DNA of 64,000 nt from Bacteroidales bacterium UBA3143 (GCA_002364735.1 DEZB01000020.1:18420-82419), one strand, 5' to 3'; shown: positions 36,174 through 46,568, counted from the first letter of the stretch. A program made the numbers and translations. Notes: generated by a model not told the origin, from the sequence alone.

Positions 36174-37637
36174 ATGGATAACAAAAACATGAACATAACT
36201 GATCTCATACAAAAGTATGAGCGGATGCGTTATATGAATAAAAGCCTTTACTTTGATGCTAATGAATTTGTAATGATAACTAAACATTATATTAGAAAGA
36301 GAGATGCTTCAGAGGCGGAGCGAGTTGTAAATATAGGTTTGGGAATTCATCCTAATAACACTGAATTAATGATTGCTAAAGCAAAAGCAATTTTAGCTTC
36401 AAAAAACTATGACGCTGCCTATGATTACTTGTTAACTATAGCTGAAGATGAAACAAATGTTGATTTGCTATTAGTCAAATTTGAATGTTTGCTTAATCTG
36501 AATAAAATAAAAGAAGCTGATGCTTTTTTAGATTATATTCTGTATGGTGAGTTAGATGAAGTAAATCTTTATAAATTTATTACAGAGGTGGGTTATCTAT
36601 ACAATGACGCTGAGCAACATGAAACAGCTATTATGTTGATGGAGAAGGCTCTAAAAGTTGATAATACTAATATGAAGGTGTTAAGAGAGTTGGCTTTTGC
36701 ATACGAATGGAACGATGATATAGAAAAGGCTATTGAAATAACTAATGCTATTATTGATCTTGATCCTTATTCTTTCAATGCGTGGGTAAATTTGGGAACA
36801 TTATACTCATATACTTATGAGTTTGAGTTGTCAATTGAGGCTTTTGATTTTGCTTTAGCAATAAAAGAAGGTAGTGTAGATGTACTGAAATTGAAAGCAT
36901 TAACATATAATCTTGATGATAATTTTGAAGAAGAATTTAGGCTACTTAATGAATGTATAGACGCTTCACCAGATGATATAACTCTTTATGACACTCTAAT
37001 AAAAAAATATGAAGAGATAGATGAATATTGGGGAACTGATCATCACTTGGATGTTCTAAAGGTTTTAGAAAAAAAAGCCGAAAGATTTGGTCCAAAAGAA
37101 GTACTATTAAAAATGGCTCATCTCTATTTATATTGGGATAAATTTGAAGAAGCTAAAGAAGTTTATTCAAGTATACCAGACGAGGATAAAAATAGTTTAG
37201 ATTATCATAAGTTAGAAGGGGAGTTTGCTCTACGTAATAGAGATAATGAGACAGCAGAGAAAAAGTTTTTAAAAGCAATAAAGGAATTTCCTGAAGATTT
37301 AGATGTTTTGGATAGGCTTGCTGAAATAAACATAGAAAAGGGAAATAATGAAAAGGCAGCTGAATATTTTGAACGAATATTATCAATTGATCCAGAATAT
37401 GATATTATAAAATTTAGACTTGCTTTATTAAGATTTGAAATGGGAGAGAAAGAGCCTTTTGATAGAATAATTAATATGATACCAGATGAAGAGTTACGTA
37501 TTTTACTAAGTACATTTTCAATTGCCTCAAGAAAAAATAAAGAAAAAACGGATTACGCAGATCTAAGTAGGGAAGAAATAATCATACAATTACATGAAGC
37601 TCGTGAAAATAGCGTCTTTAAAAATACAAAATCTTAA
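36174..37637 (+). CDS. Tetratricopeptide-repeat protein (paralogue 2)
   Basis: A 487-residue TPR protein, using the ATG at 36174, which aligns MDNKNMNITDL with MDNDIDITDL of paralogue 1. A TTG two codons earlier is less likely. TPR units fill residues about 20-440 (for example FNAWVNLGTLYSYTYEFEL and LDRLAEINIEKGNNEKAAEY). The two proteins share order and spacing of repeats, so they arose by duplication with dedA left between them or inserted later. No secretion signal was seen. The function is unknown. Confidence 0.85.
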   Translation: MDNKNMNITDLIQKYERMRYMNKSLYFDANEFVMITKHYIRKRDASEAERVVNIGLGIHPNNTELMIAKAKAILASKNYDAAYDYLLTIAEDETNVDLLLVKFECLLNLNKIKEADAFLDYILYGELDEVNLYKFITEVGYLYNDAEQHETAIMLMEKALKVDNTNMKVLRELAFAYEWNDDIEKAIEITNAIIDLDPYSFNAWVNLGTLYSYTYEFELSIEAFDFALAIKEGSVDVLKLKALTYNLDDNFEEEFRLLNECIDASPDDITLYDTLIKKYEEIDEYWGTDHHLDVLKVLEKKAERFGPKEVLLKMAHLYLYWDKFEEAKEVYSSIPDEDKNSLDYHKLEGEFALRNRDNETAEKKFLKAIKEFPEDLDVLDRLAEINIEKGNNEKAAEYFERILSIDPEYDIIKFRLALLRFEMGEKEPFDRIINMIPDEELRILLSTFSIASRKNKEKTDYADLSREEIIIQLHEARENSVFKNTKS

Positions 37638-37766
37638 CGGATTCTTCGCTCTAAATATAAATAGAAAAGATAGATATAAAAAGCACATTAACTTTTTACA
37701 TTTCTCTCAACTTTGAAAAAAAAAATCCACGACTTACCCTTAAAAGTATATGGGAGAAATTTATAA

Positions 37767-40175
37767 TCAATCAAACATATCATCAATTCCCAATTGAGGC
37801 TTTTGATTGTTATATTCTTCATTGTTTTGATATACACCTGAATTGTCTTCATCACTGCAAGGGTTTTGAAACTCTTCTGGAATTTCAAAAACTCCATCAT
37901 CAGTGATATTTAATTCAGGGTCGGCATATATTTTTTGATAGAATAAACCGTGAATAGGTAATGCAGACCTTGCGCCTTGCCCAAATGCCATGGTGTCAAA
38001 GTGAATGGAACGTTCTTCGCCTCCCACCCATGCACCAGCAACTATTTCAGGCGTGAATGACATAAACCATCCATCTGAATTGTTCTGAGTTGTTCCAGTC
38101 TTGCCTCCCATTTGGCCTTTCAGGTTATAGACAAACCTTAAGCGACTTCCAGTTCCTCCGTCAATAACGGCACGCAACATGTCTAACATTTTGAAAGAAG
38201 CAGATTCGCTAAATATCTCTTTCATATTTGGAACAAAGGTTGCAATTATGTTTCCATATGAATCTTCTATTCGTGTAACGTATAGAGGATCAACACGAAT
38301 TCCTTTATTAGTAAATGCAGAATAACCTTTCACCATTTCAGAAACTGATGCATCGCATGGTCCCAGGGCTAATGATACGACAGGGTCAATGGGGCTTTCC
38401 AAACCGAATGAGTGTAATAGTCGTGCAAAAGCATAAGGAGAAAATAGCTTCATTAGGTAGGCCGTTACCCAATTACTCGAATTTTGCAAACCCCACTTAA
38501 TGGATACTGTTTCTCCAACTCTGCTGGCTCCGGCGTTTCGAGGTGTCCAGAGTTCGCCAGTCTCTGCAGTTAGTGTTTGAGGGACGTGCAACATTGCATC
38601 GCAAGGAGTCATGCCTTCCTCCATTGCCAGAGTGTAAAGAAAAGGCTTAATGGTGGAGCCAATCTGCCTTTTGCCCTTGTTCACCATGTCGTACTGAAAG
38701 AAATTGAAGTCGGGTCCTCCAACATAAGCTTTTACATGTCCCGTAACATGATTCATTGCCATAAAGCCTGCTCGCAGAAATCCTTTATGAAAGCGTATTG
38801 AGTCCCATGGTGTCATGGTAGTATCAATATCTCCTTTTTCCCAAGAAAAGACTTTCATTTCAACTTTCCCGTTTTTAAAAGTAGCTATAATTTCTTCTTC
38901 GCTTTTACCTTCTTTCTTCAGATCGCGGTATCTGTCTGTTTGCTTCATTGCCATTTGGATAAGACCATCAACTTTGTCACTTACTGACCGAGAATATGGA
39001 GCATAACTTCTACCTGTTTTCTCTTTAGTAAATTGTGGTTGCAAATATCCACCTACATGTTCTTTCACGGCATCTTCGGCATGTTTTTGCATGCGTGAGT
39101 CAATTGTCGAAAATATCTTTAATCCATCTGTATATATATTATAGTAAGAACCGTCACTTTTTTTATTTTTATAGCACCAGCCATATAATGGATTAGTTTC
39201 CCAAGAAATTGAATCTTCTTTAAACTGCTGTTGCAACCAACTAGCAGAGTAGTTTTTTCGTTCTGGTTTTTTTGACATCATTATACCTGCTAAGTATTGA
39301 CGAAAATAGGGAGCCAAACCTTCTCTATGACCCGAACGATTGAATTTTAAAGTTATATCTATTTGTTGTAAAGAGTCTTTTTGTGTTCTTGTTATATGGT
39401 CCGATTTTTCTAATTGTTTTAGGACCACATTTCGTCGCTGTTGTGTAAGCTCTGGTCGTCTCACAGGATTGTAAAGAGAAGAGTTTTTGCACATACCTAC
39501 TAACATTGCTGACTCTTCAACGTTAAGTTCTGAAGGTAATTTGTTGAAATAAGTTTTAGCAGCCGATTTTATACCAACTGCATTGTAGTTAAAGTCGTAT
39601 TTATTGAGATAAAGGTTTAGTATTTCTTCTTTTGTATAGAAGTGTTCAAGCTTGACAGCAATTACCCATTCGATAGGTTTTTGAAGAATTCTTTCAAAAG
39701 AGTTATCTGCGCTTGGTGAATATAGCAGTTTTGCCAACTGTTGTGTTATCGTACTTCCACCGCCACCGCTCTTTTGTTGCAATACACCTCTTTTTATAAC
39801 TGCTCGTGCTAATGCATAAGCATCAATTCCCGAGTGAGAATAAAACCGGATATCCTCTGTAGCAATCAGTGCATTAATGAGATGAGGTGAAAGTTCATCG
39901 TAACTTACAAAAACACGGTTTTCCTTGCTTTGAGAGTATGTGCTCAACACTTCACTGTCTGAAGAATATAGCTGAGATGCATATTTGTCAATAGGATTTT
40001 CTAATTGATCAATGGGAGGAAGGTAGCCAATTGCTCCTATTGCAATTAGCCCAAACAACAGGACGCTTAATAAAATAACGCCAGTAAAAGTAATCCATAA
40101 ACCTTTAATAATGGAACGTTTAGTAGAGTTCTTTTTATTTATCGACTTCTTAGTATGTATTTTCTTTTTGCCCAT
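37767..40175 (-). CDS. Class A penicillin-binding protein (PBP1a-type, bifunctional)
   Basis: An 802-residue protein that polymerises and crosslinks peptidoglycan. A basic cytoplasmic N-terminus precedes a TM helix at about 24-50. The GT51 glycosyltransferase domain has catalytic E107 in IATEDIRFYSHSG and GGGGSTITQQLAK near 137-149. The transpeptidase has S507-T-I-K510, a second motif SSN in LQNSSNWVTAY, and KTG in MGGKTGTTQNNSDGWF. A Glu/Asn-rich tail ends the protein. It is monocistronic on the minus strand, convergent with the TPR operon, and has a -7 box 57 nt upstream. Confidence 0.95.
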   Translation of the reverse strand: MGKKKIHTKKSINKKNSTKRSIIKGLWITFTGVILLSVLLFGLIAIGAIGYLPPIDQLENPIDKYASQLYSSDSEVLSTYSQSKENRVFVSYDELSPHLINALIATEDIRFYSHSGIDAYALARAVIKRGVLQQKSGGGGSTITQQLAKLLYSPSADNSFERILQKPIEWVIAVKLEHFYTKEEILNLYLNKYDFNYNAVGIKSAAKTYFNKLPSELNVEESAMLVGMCKNSSLYNPVRRPELTQQRRNVVLKQLEKSDHITRTQKDSLQQIDITLKFNRSGHREGLAPYFRQYLAGIMMSKKPERKNYSASWLQQQFKEDSISWETNPLYGWCYKNKKSDGSYYNIYTDGLKIFSTIDSRMQKHAEDAVKEHVGGYLQPQFTKEKTGRSYAPYSRSVSDKVDGLIQMAMKQTDRYRDLKKEGKSEEEIIATFKNGKVEMKVFSWEKGDIDTTMTPWDSIRFHKGFLRAGFMAMNHVTGHVKAYVGGPDFNFFQYDMVNKGKRQIGSTIKPFLYTLAMEEGMTPCDAMLHVPQTLTAETGELWTPRNAGASRVGETVSIKWGLQNSSNWVTAYLMKLFSPYAFARLLHSFGLESPIDPVVSLALGPCDASVSEMVKGYSAFTNKGIRVDPLYVTRIEDSYGNIIATFVPNMKEIFSESASFKMLDMLRAVIDGGTGSRLRFVYNLKGQMGGKTGTTQNNSDGWFMSFTPEIVAGAWVGGEERSIHFDTMAFGQGARSALPIHGLFYQKIYADPELNITDDGVFEIPEEFQNPCSDEDNSGVYQNNEEYNNQKPQLGIDDMFD

Positions 40176-40521
40176 AGTTGTTTATTGCCTATATGGAATA
40201 ATTGATATCTTAATTGAATTATGTAACAGGCGCAAAATTACATAAAACCCTTCATATTAAATCTATAATTATCTTAAAAGAGGGCGATATTACTTATAAG
40301 GACTTATAATATAAGGCCCAAAAAGGCTTTTGGCTAAGCATTGGATATTTAGATATAAGGATTTTTTTCTCTAATTTAAATACAAATATACTTTACCGAA
40401 AACAAATAAAATGTATCTTTGCAGCAGAAAATCGAATTGTTTTGTTTTCTCGAAATTGAAAAACCATTATTTCCTTAACAAAAAAGAGATTTCAGATTAA
40501 TTAGAATCAAGTTATATATAT
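40176..40521. other. Divergent intergenic region PBP1a / nqrA with two promoter boxes
   Basis: The minus-strand box at 40233-40240 reads TAATTTTG for the PBP gene. The plus-strand box at 40414-40421 is TATCTTTG, 100 nt before nqrA. Between them lies a small palindrome, CCAAAA-AGGC-TTTTGG, near 40318-40333. No gene was seen. Confidence 0.5.
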
Positions 40522-41892
40522 ATGGCTAATCGAATAAAAATTAAACAAGGCTTAGACATACCTTTGATGGGAGAAACTCAAGAAAAGTTTCTTGGTGAGA
40601 TTAAGAGTGATATCGTGAAAATATGTCCTGAAGATTTTATCGGTTTTACTCCAAAACTCAGTGTAAGGGTAGATGACGAAGTGAAAGCTGGTGAGGCTCT
40701 AATGTACGATAGAAATCACCCATCAGTTAAAGTGGCTTCGCCAATATGTGGTGTTGTTACTGCTATCGAACGTGGTGAGAAACGTCGCATTCTAAACATA
40801 ACTGTTGAAAGAAAAGGGGAAAATGAATTTGTAGATTATGGCATTAAGAATGCTTTGTCTATGCAACCTGAAGAGGTAAAAGAATTTATTTTGAATGCAG
40901 GACTCTGGTTTTTGTTTAAACAACGTCCATATGATGTTGTTGCAAATCCTGATTTTGAACCACGTGATATTTTTGTTACTGGTTTTTCGTCCGCTCCTTT
41001 AGCTCCTTCTTTCGATTATATATTGCAAAATCAAGAAAAAGACTTACAAGTTGGTTTTGATGCTTTAAGTAAACTAACAAAAGGTAAAGTTTACCTTTCC
41101 ATAAGTCCTAAAACGAATAACAATGCGTTGAGGAATGCAGAGAATGTTGTAGTCACAGAATTTCAAGGACCACATCCAGTTGGTAATGTAGGAGTTCAAA
41201 TTAATCATATTTCACCTATTAACAATGGTGAAGTTGTTTGGACTTTAAATGCACTGGATGTTGCATTAATAGGTCGACTCTTCAATACTGGTAAAGTTGA
41301 TATGACACGAACCATAGCTTTAGTGGGTTCTGAAGTTCCCGAAAAAGGATATTACAAAATGTTGATAGGTACATCGCTGAGTCAAATTTTAAAAACAGTT
41401 CCAAAGCCAAAAGACTCCCGTTTACGTTATATTTGTGGCGATCCTCTGACAGGTCGAAAAATTGATGAAAATGATGTTCTTCGGGCTTATTCCTCTCAAG
41501 TGACAGTAATTCCAGAAGGAAACAATACCCATGAGTTTTTTGGATGGGCTTCAATGGATCCTTCAAAATATAGCGCAGGATGCACCTACTTGTCAAACTT
41601 GTTGGTAAAGATTAACGCCAAGAAAAAGTTTCGCATTGATGCTCGCATTAAGGGTGGTAAGAGAGCAATGATTATGTCTAACGAATACGATCGAGTATTT
41701 CCTATGAATATCTATCCCGAATTTTTACTGAAATCTATAATAGCTTTCGATATTGATAAAATGATAAACTTAGGAATTTTCGAAGTTGCTCCTGAAGATT
41801 TTGCTTTATGCGAATTTGTTGACACTTCTAAGATAGAAATTCAACGCATTGTTCGCACTGGATTAGATATGCTTCGAAAAGAAGTTGAATAA
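40522..41892 (+). CDS. nqrA: Na+-translocating NADH:quinone reductase subunit A
   Basis: A 456-residue protein, close to the usual 445-450. It is the peripheral cytoplasmic subunit implicated in quinone binding. The N-terminal IKIKQGLDIPLMGE and the biotinyl-lipoyl-like region (ASPICGVVTAIERGEKRRIL) are typical, with GPHPVGNVGVQINHI in the middle. It is the first gene of nqrABCDEF. The operon has a TATCTTTG box upstream and a hairpin after nqrF. Confidence 0.97.
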   Translation: MANRIKIKQGLDIPLMGETQEKFLGEIKSDIVKICPEDFIGFTPKLSVRVDDEVKAGEALMYDRNHPSVKVASPICGVVTAIERGEKRRILNITVERKGENEFVDYGIKNALSMQPEEVKEFILNAGLWFLFKQRPYDVVANPDFEPRDIFVTGFSSAPLAPSFDYILQNQEKDLQVGFDALSKLTKGKVYLSISPKTNNNALRNAENVVVTEFQGPHPVGNVGVQINHISPINNGEVVWTLNALDVALIGRLFNTGKVDMTRTIALVGSEVPEKGYYKMLIGTSLSQILKTVPKPKDSRLRYICGDPLTGRKIDENDVLRAYSSQVTVIPEGNNTHEFFGWASMDPSKYSAGCTYLSNLLVKINAKKKFRIDARIKGGKRAMIMSNEYDRVFPMNIYPEFLLKSIIAFDIDKMINLGIFEVAPEDFALCEFVDTSKIEIQRIVRTGLDMLRKEVE

Positions 41893-41930
41893 TACAAATC
41901 ATATAATTCATCTATTTTAAATATAAAACA

Positions 41931-43172
41931 TTGAAAGCTTTAAGAAATTATATCGACAAAATAAAACCTAACTTTGAAAAGGGTGGAAAGCTACACATGC
42001 TTCACTCCGTATTTGACGGATTTGAAACATTCTTGTTTGTTCCAAACAATACTTCAAGATCGGGTGTACATATGCACGATGCCAGAGACTCCAAACGCAC
42101 AATGATTATTGTGGTTTTGGCTTTAGTTCCAGCTTTACTGTTTGGCATGTATAACGTAGGTTATCAACACAATTTAGCTATTGGTATAGATCCTGGGTTT
42201 TGGGAAACATTTTTCTTTGGTCTAATTGCATTTTTACCACAACTCATAGTCTCCTATGCTGTAGGATTGGGTATTGAGTTTGTCGCTGCTCAAATTAAAG
42301 GTGAAGAGATTGCCGAAGGGTTTTTAGTTAGTGGTATTCTTATACCTATGATTTTACCAATCGATACGCCACTTTGGATGATCGCTATCGCTACTGCTTT
42401 TGCAGTAATTTTTGCTAAAGAAGTGTTTGGTGGTACAGGTTATAATATATTCAACGTGGCATTGGTTGCGAGAGTGTTTTTATTCTTCGCATATCCATTA
42501 TATATGTCGGGCGATGAAGTCTTTGTTCGAACGGCGGGAGCATTTGGCATGAATAGTCCACAGATGATTGATGGCATTGCTCAAACAGTTGATGGATATT
42601 CAGGTGCTACAATGTTAGGTCAATTATCTGTGACAGATGCAACCAATTTTGCTGAATTCTCGTTTCAAGGTATATCTGGTGGGGCAGTTTCTATAATGGA
42701 TATGTTCTTAGGATTTATTCCTGGTTCGGTAGGAGAAGTTTCAACACTTGCCATTTTGTTGGGCGCAGCTATATTAATTATTACTGGTGTTGGAAGTTGG
42801 AAATCAATGTTGTCAGTATTTATTGGTGGTGGTGCCGCTGTATTATTAGTGAATCAATTTGCTGCTAATGCTGTTATGGGCATGCCACCTCTTTATCACT
42901 TTGTTTTGGGAGGTTTTGCTTTTGGTGCAGTGTTTATGGTAACTGATCCTGTAACTTCTGCACGAACTGAAAAGGGTAAATGGATATATGGTTTTTTAAT
43001 TGGAGCGCTGGCTGTTGCTATTCGTGTCTTTAATCCTGGCTATCCTGAAGGAATAATGCTCGCTATATTATTTATGAATGCGTTTGCACCACTTATCGAC
43101 TTCTATGTTGTAGATGGCAATATTAAAAAACGTTTGAAAAGAAGTGCAATTAAAAATCATGGAAAGGTATAA
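41931..43172 (+). CDS. nqrB: Na+-translocating NADH:quinone reductase subunit B (TTG start)
   Basis: A 413-residue membrane subunit with about ten TM helices. FMN is attached by a phosphoester to the Thr of the SGAT motif in DGYSGATMLGQL (near residue 226). The start codon is TTG: no ATG occurs between the upstream in-frame stop at 41904 and residue 23. The TTG yields MKALRNYIDKIKPNFEKGGK, which is the normal NqrB N-terminus of this phylum. It forms the Na+ path with NqrD and NqrE. It begins 38 nt after nqrA and ends 3 nt before nqrC. Confidence 0.96.
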   Translation: MKALRNYIDKIKPNFEKGGKLHMLHSVFDGFETFLFVPNNTSRSGVHMHDARDSKRTMIIVVLALVPALLFGMYNVGYQHNLAIGIDPGFWETFFFGLIAFLPQLIVSYAVGLGIEFVAAQIKGEEIAEGFLVSGILIPMILPIDTPLWMIAIATAFAVIFAKEVFGGTGYNIFNVALVARVFLFFAYPLYMSGDEVFVRTAGAFGMNSPQMIDGIAQTVDGYSGATMLGQLSVTDATNFAEFSFQGISGGAVSIMDMFLGFIPGSVGEVSTLAILLGAAILIITGVGSWKSMLSVFIGGGAAVLLVNQFAANAVMGMPPLYHFVLGGFAFGAVFMVTDPVTSARTEKGKWIYGFLIGALAVAIRVFNPGYPEGIMLAILFMNAFAPLIDFYVVDGNIKKRLKRSAIKNHGKV

Positions 43173-43175
43173 ACA

Positions 43176-43883
43176 ATGAATACAGAAAAAAGCTCATATA
43201 TAATTATCTATGCTGCTGTTATGGTGTTACTTGTAGCCTTGGGGCTTTCATTTACGCATCAAGCACTTAGCGGAAGACAAAAAAAGAACGTAGAGATTGA
43301 TAAAATGCAGCAAATATTGCGTTCATTGAACATAGAAGCTTCTACAGAAGAAGCCGAAACTATATTCAATGATCTTATAAGCGATGCTTATTTAATTGAT
43401 CGCGAGTCAGGCTCAAAGAGAGAATCAAGTGCAGGAACACAACCTACAGATTCTGCTTTTATTGTAAATTCAGCTAATCGTGAAGGATTTCCAGTTTATG
43501 AAGCTGAAATTGATGGCGATACAAAATACATTCTTCCTATGAATGGAAAAGGACTTTGGGGACCTATCTGGGGATATTTAGCGCTTGATTCGGATGCAAG
43601 CACAATATATGGTGTAGATTTTGGTCATGATTCTGAAACACCTGGTTTGGGAGCAGAAATTACACACGATGCTTTTAAAGAACAATTTGCAGGAAAAAAC
43701 TTATTCAAAGATGATGAGTTTAAATCTATTGCTGTAGTGAAAAAAGGTAAGACTGTGTCAGATAAAGATTATGTAGATGGCATTTCTGGAGGTACTATCA
43801 CAAGTCAAGGTGTAGGAACAATGCTGTACGATAACGTGGGTGAATATAAAAACTTTTTGGAAAACATTCGAAGATCTAAATAA
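43176..43883 (+). CDS. nqrC: Na+-translocating NADH:quinone reductase subunit C
   Basis: A 235-residue protein with one N-terminal TM helix (IIIYAAVMVLLVALGLSFT) and a periplasmic FMN domain. The covalent FMN site is SGGTITSQG near residue 209; the usual SGAT has Gly for Ala, and the acceptor Thr is kept. Conserved HDSETPGLGAEI precedes it. Only three bases separate it from nqrB, so translation is probably coupled. Confidence 0.96.
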   Translation: MNTEKSSYIIIYAAVMVLLVALGLSFTHQALSGRQKKNVEIDKMQQILRSLNIEASTEEAETIFNDLISDAYLIDRESGSKRESSAGTQPTDSAFIVNSANREGFPVYEAEIDGDTKYILPMNGKGLWGPIWGYLALDSDASTIYGVDFGHDSETPGLGAEITHDAFKEQFAGKNLFKDDEFKSIAVVKKGKTVSDKDYVDGISGGTITSQGVGTMLYDNVGEYKNFLENIRRSK

Positions 43884-43894
43884 AATATTGAAAA

Positions 43895-44530
43895 ATGGCA
43901 ATATTAAATTCAAAAACAAAAGCGGTACTTTTAGGTCCGCTCAATAAAAATAATCCTGTTATAATTCAGGTTTTAGGTATTTGTTCTGCACTGGCAGTTA
44001 CATCTAAGTTAGAACCATCATTAGTAATGACTATTGCTGTTGTAATTGTTGCAGGCTTTGCTAATGCAATTATATCGTTATTACGCAACACAATTCCCAA
44101 TAGAATTAGAATAATTGTTCAACTTGTTGTTGTTGCTGCATTAGTAACTATTGTGAGTGAGGTGCTTAAGGCATATGTTTATGATGTTAATAAACAACTA
44201 TCTGTATTTGTTGGTCTCATTGTAACCAATTGTATTTTAATGGGACGATTAGAAGCTTTTGCATTAGGAAATGGACCATGGCCATCTTTTTTAGACGGTA
44301 TTGGCAATGGTTTAGGTTATGGATGGATACTTGTAGTAGTAGGATTCTTTAGAGAACTATTAGGAAGTGGAACTTTGTTTGACTACCCTGTTATTCCGCA
44401 AGCACTATATGATATCGGTTATGAAAATAATGGCCTTATGATTCTTCCTCCTATGGCATTGATAGTTGTTGCTGGTATCATTTGGGTACACAGACATCTT
44501 AACAAGGAATTACAGGAAGAGACCAATTAA
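43895..44530 (+). CDS. nqrD: Na+-translocating NADH:quinone reductase subunit D
   Basis: A 211-residue protein with six TM helices of the NqrD/RnfE family. It contains the half-channel motif TNCILMGRLEAFALGNGPWPS, whose Cys with that of NqrE helps hold the membrane iron centre. GFFRELLGSGTLF follows. It is homologous to NqrE in inverted topology and pairs with it in the complex. Confidence 0.97.
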   Translation: MAILNSKTKAVLLGPLNKNNPVIIQVLGICSALAVTSKLEPSLVMTIAVVIVAGFANAIISLLRNTIPNRIRIIVQLVVVAALVTIVSEVLKAYVYDVNKQLSVFVGLIVTNCILMGRLEAFALGNGPWPSFLDGIGNGLGYGWILVVVGFFRELLGSGTLFDYPVIPQALYDIGYENNGLMILPPMALIVVAGIIWVHRHLNKELQEETN

Positions 44531-44561
44531 TGTTTAAGACACAAAAAAATTAGATTTCATT

Positions 44562-45176
44562 ATGGATGCAATAAGTTTAATTGTCCGATCAATATTTGTC
44601 GATAATATGATATTTGCATATTATCTTGGTATGTGTTCGTATCTTGCAGTATCAAAAAATGTAAAAACAGCAATGGGGTTGGGATTTGCGGTAATATTTG
44701 TATTAGTTTTAACTCTCCCTATTAACTATTTGTTAGAAAATTATGTCTTAAAAGAAGGAGCTTTACAATGGCTTGGTGAAAGCTTTAAAGATGTAGATTT
44801 AAGTGTTTTCAGTTTACTAATATTCATAGCCATCATTGCTTCTACTGTTCAGTTGGTTGAAATGGTTATAGAACGCTTTAGTCCGGGATTATATAATTCT
44901 TTAGGAATTTTCTTGCCTTTGATTGCTGTCAACTGTGCTATATTAGGGGGTTCATTATTTATGCAGCAACGTGCGTTTCCTAATATTGGAATAGCAACTG
45001 CTTATGGTTTTGGATCTGGTATTGGTTGGTTACTGGCAATTGTTGGATTGGCGGCCATTCGCGAAAAGTTGCAATATTCCAATGTTCCTAAACCATTAAA
45101 GGGGTTAGGTATTACTTTTATAGTTGTAGCCCTTATGGGTGTTGCCTTTATGAGTTTTTCTGGAATAGATTTCTAA
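44562..45176 (+). CDS. nqrE: Na+-translocating NADH:quinone reductase subunit E
   Basis: A 204-residue protein with six TM helices. The signature segments are [21 protein letters not shown], carrying one iron-ligating Cys, and [15 protein letters not shown], carrying the other. It ends 54 nt before nqrF. It forms the iron-containing membrane core with NqrD. Confidence 0.97.
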   Translation: MDAISLIVRSIFVDNMIFAYYLGMCSYLAVSKNVKTAMGLGFAVIFVLVLTLPINYLLENYVLKEGALQWLGESFKDVDLSVFSLLIFIAIIASTVQLVEMVIERFSPGLYNSLGIFLPLIAVNCAILGGSLFMQQRAFPNIGIATAYGFGSGIGWLLAIVGLAAIREKLQYSNVPKPLKGLGITFIVVALMGVAFMSFSGIDF

Positions 45177-45230
45177 CTATAAAAACGGATTCTTTAAATA
45201 GATTTTTCAATATTAATTATCATAAATAGC

Positions 45231-46496
45231 ATGAGTGTATTATTGAGTGCAGAAAGTTTGACAATCACAACAAGTGTCGTTGTTTTTCTGATAATAATTT
45301 TAGTCCTTGTTGTAATAATCTTGATAGCAAAATCGAAATTATTACCATCTGGGAACGTCAAAATAGTTATTAACGACGATAAAGAACTGGATACTCCAGC
45401 AGGTGGTACATTGTTAAACACACTGCAAAATAAAAAAATATATTTATCATCCGCTTGTGGAGGAAAAGGTACTTGTGGTGAATGTAGATGTCGAGTGGTA
45501 GACGGAGGTGGTGAAATACTTCCCACTGAAACAGGTTTCTTTACACGTAAAGAGCAACAATTAGATTGGAGACTATCTTGCCAAGTAAAAGTGAAAGAAG
45601 ACCTTAAAATAATAATTCCTGAAGAGGTTTTTGGTATTAAAGAATGGGAATGTAGAGTTGTTTCCAATAAAAACGTTGCTTCTTTTATTAAAGAATTTGT
45701 TGTTCAGTTACCTGAAGGTGAAAAACTTGACTTTATACCTGGTTCTTACAGTCAAATTAGAATTCCCAAATATGATATTAAGTTTTCAGATATGGACATT
45801 GAAGATAGATTTAAACCTGAATGGGATAAATTTAAGCTATGGCCATTAACAGTAAAGAATGATGAAGAAGTGGTAAGAGCATACTCAATGGCAAACTACC
45901 CTGCTGAAGGTGATAATATAATTACACTAAATGTTCGTATTGCAACCCCTCCTTTTGATCGAAAAACAGGTACATGGAAGGCTGGAGTTAAACCAGGAAT
46001 TGCTACATCTTATATATTTAATTTAAAACCTGGTGATAAAGTTATGATGTCTGGTCCTTTTGGTGAGTTTCATATGCACGATACTAAAAACGAAATGCTA
46101 TTTATTGGTGGAGGAGCAGGTATGGCTCCGCTACGCTCACAATTGCTCCATTTGTTTAAAACGCTCAAAACAACTGATCGAAAGGTTTCGTATTGGTACG
46201 GAGCTCGTTCAAAAAATGAAATTTTTTATGAGGAGGATTTCCGACAAATTGAAAAAGAATTCCCTAATTTTGAATTTCATATTGCTTTATCAGAGCCAAG
46301 ACCAGAGGATAACTGGACTGGTCCTGTAGGTTTTATTCATCAAGTGATTTATGATAATTATTTAAAAGATCACGATGAACCAGAAGAAATTGAATATTAT
46401 ATGTGTGGTCCGGGTCCAATGGCGAATGCTGTAAAAGGAATGATAGATAGTCTTGGTGTACCACCCGAGATGTTGCTATTTGATGATTTCGGATAA
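45231..46496 (+). CDS. nqrF: Na+-translocating NADH:quinone reductase subunit F
   Basis: A 421-residue electron-input subunit. It has an N-terminal TM helix (VVVFLIIILVLVVIILIA), a 2Fe-2S domain with ligands in ACGGKGTCGECRC plus a later Cys in WRLSCQVKV, an FAD-binding RAYSMANYP, and an NADH-binding GGGAGMAPLRSQ. The C-terminus MLLFDDFG is typical. It oxidises NADH and passes electrons via 2Fe-2S to NqrB/C flavins. It is the last gene of the operon, followed by a terminator. Confidence 0.97.
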   Translation: MSVLLSAESLTITTSVVVFLIIILVLVVIILIAKSKLLPSGNVKIVINDDKELDTPAGGTLLNTLQNKKIYLSSACGGKGTCGECRCRVVDGGGEILPTETGFFTRKEQQLDWRLSCQVKVKEDLKIIIPEEVFGIKEWECRVVSNKNVASFIKEFVVQLPEGEKLDFIPGSYSQIRIPKYDIKFSDMDIEDRFKPEWDKFKLWPLTVKNDEEVVRAYSMANYPAEGDNIITLNVRIATPPFDRKTGTWKAGVKPGIATSYIFNLKPGDKVMMSGPFGEFHMHDTKNEMLFIGGGAGMAPLRSQLLHLFKTLKTTDRKVSYWYGARSKNEIFYEEDFRQIEKEFPNFEFHIALSEPRPEDNWTGPVGFIHQVIYDNYLKDHDEPEEIEYYMCGPGPMANAVKGMIDSLGVPPEMLLFDDFG

Positions 46497-46527
46497 ATAA
46501 AAAAAACATACACTCATTTTAGATCCA

Positions 46528-46568
46528 CAAAAAACGATTTCCAAGATTAAAGAGGGAATCGTTTTTTT
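46528..46568 (+). terminator. Terminator of the nqr operon
   Basis: Arms AAAACGATTTCC and GGAATCGTTTT enclose a short loop and are followed by T residues, about 32 nt after the nqrF stop. Confidence 0.85.

Noticed and set aside
45194..45667. 157-codon open frame on the minus strand opposite nqrF
   Set aside because: It overlaps the well-supported 2Fe-2S part of nqrF and its Cys/Ser/Pro-rich translation has no recognisable domain.
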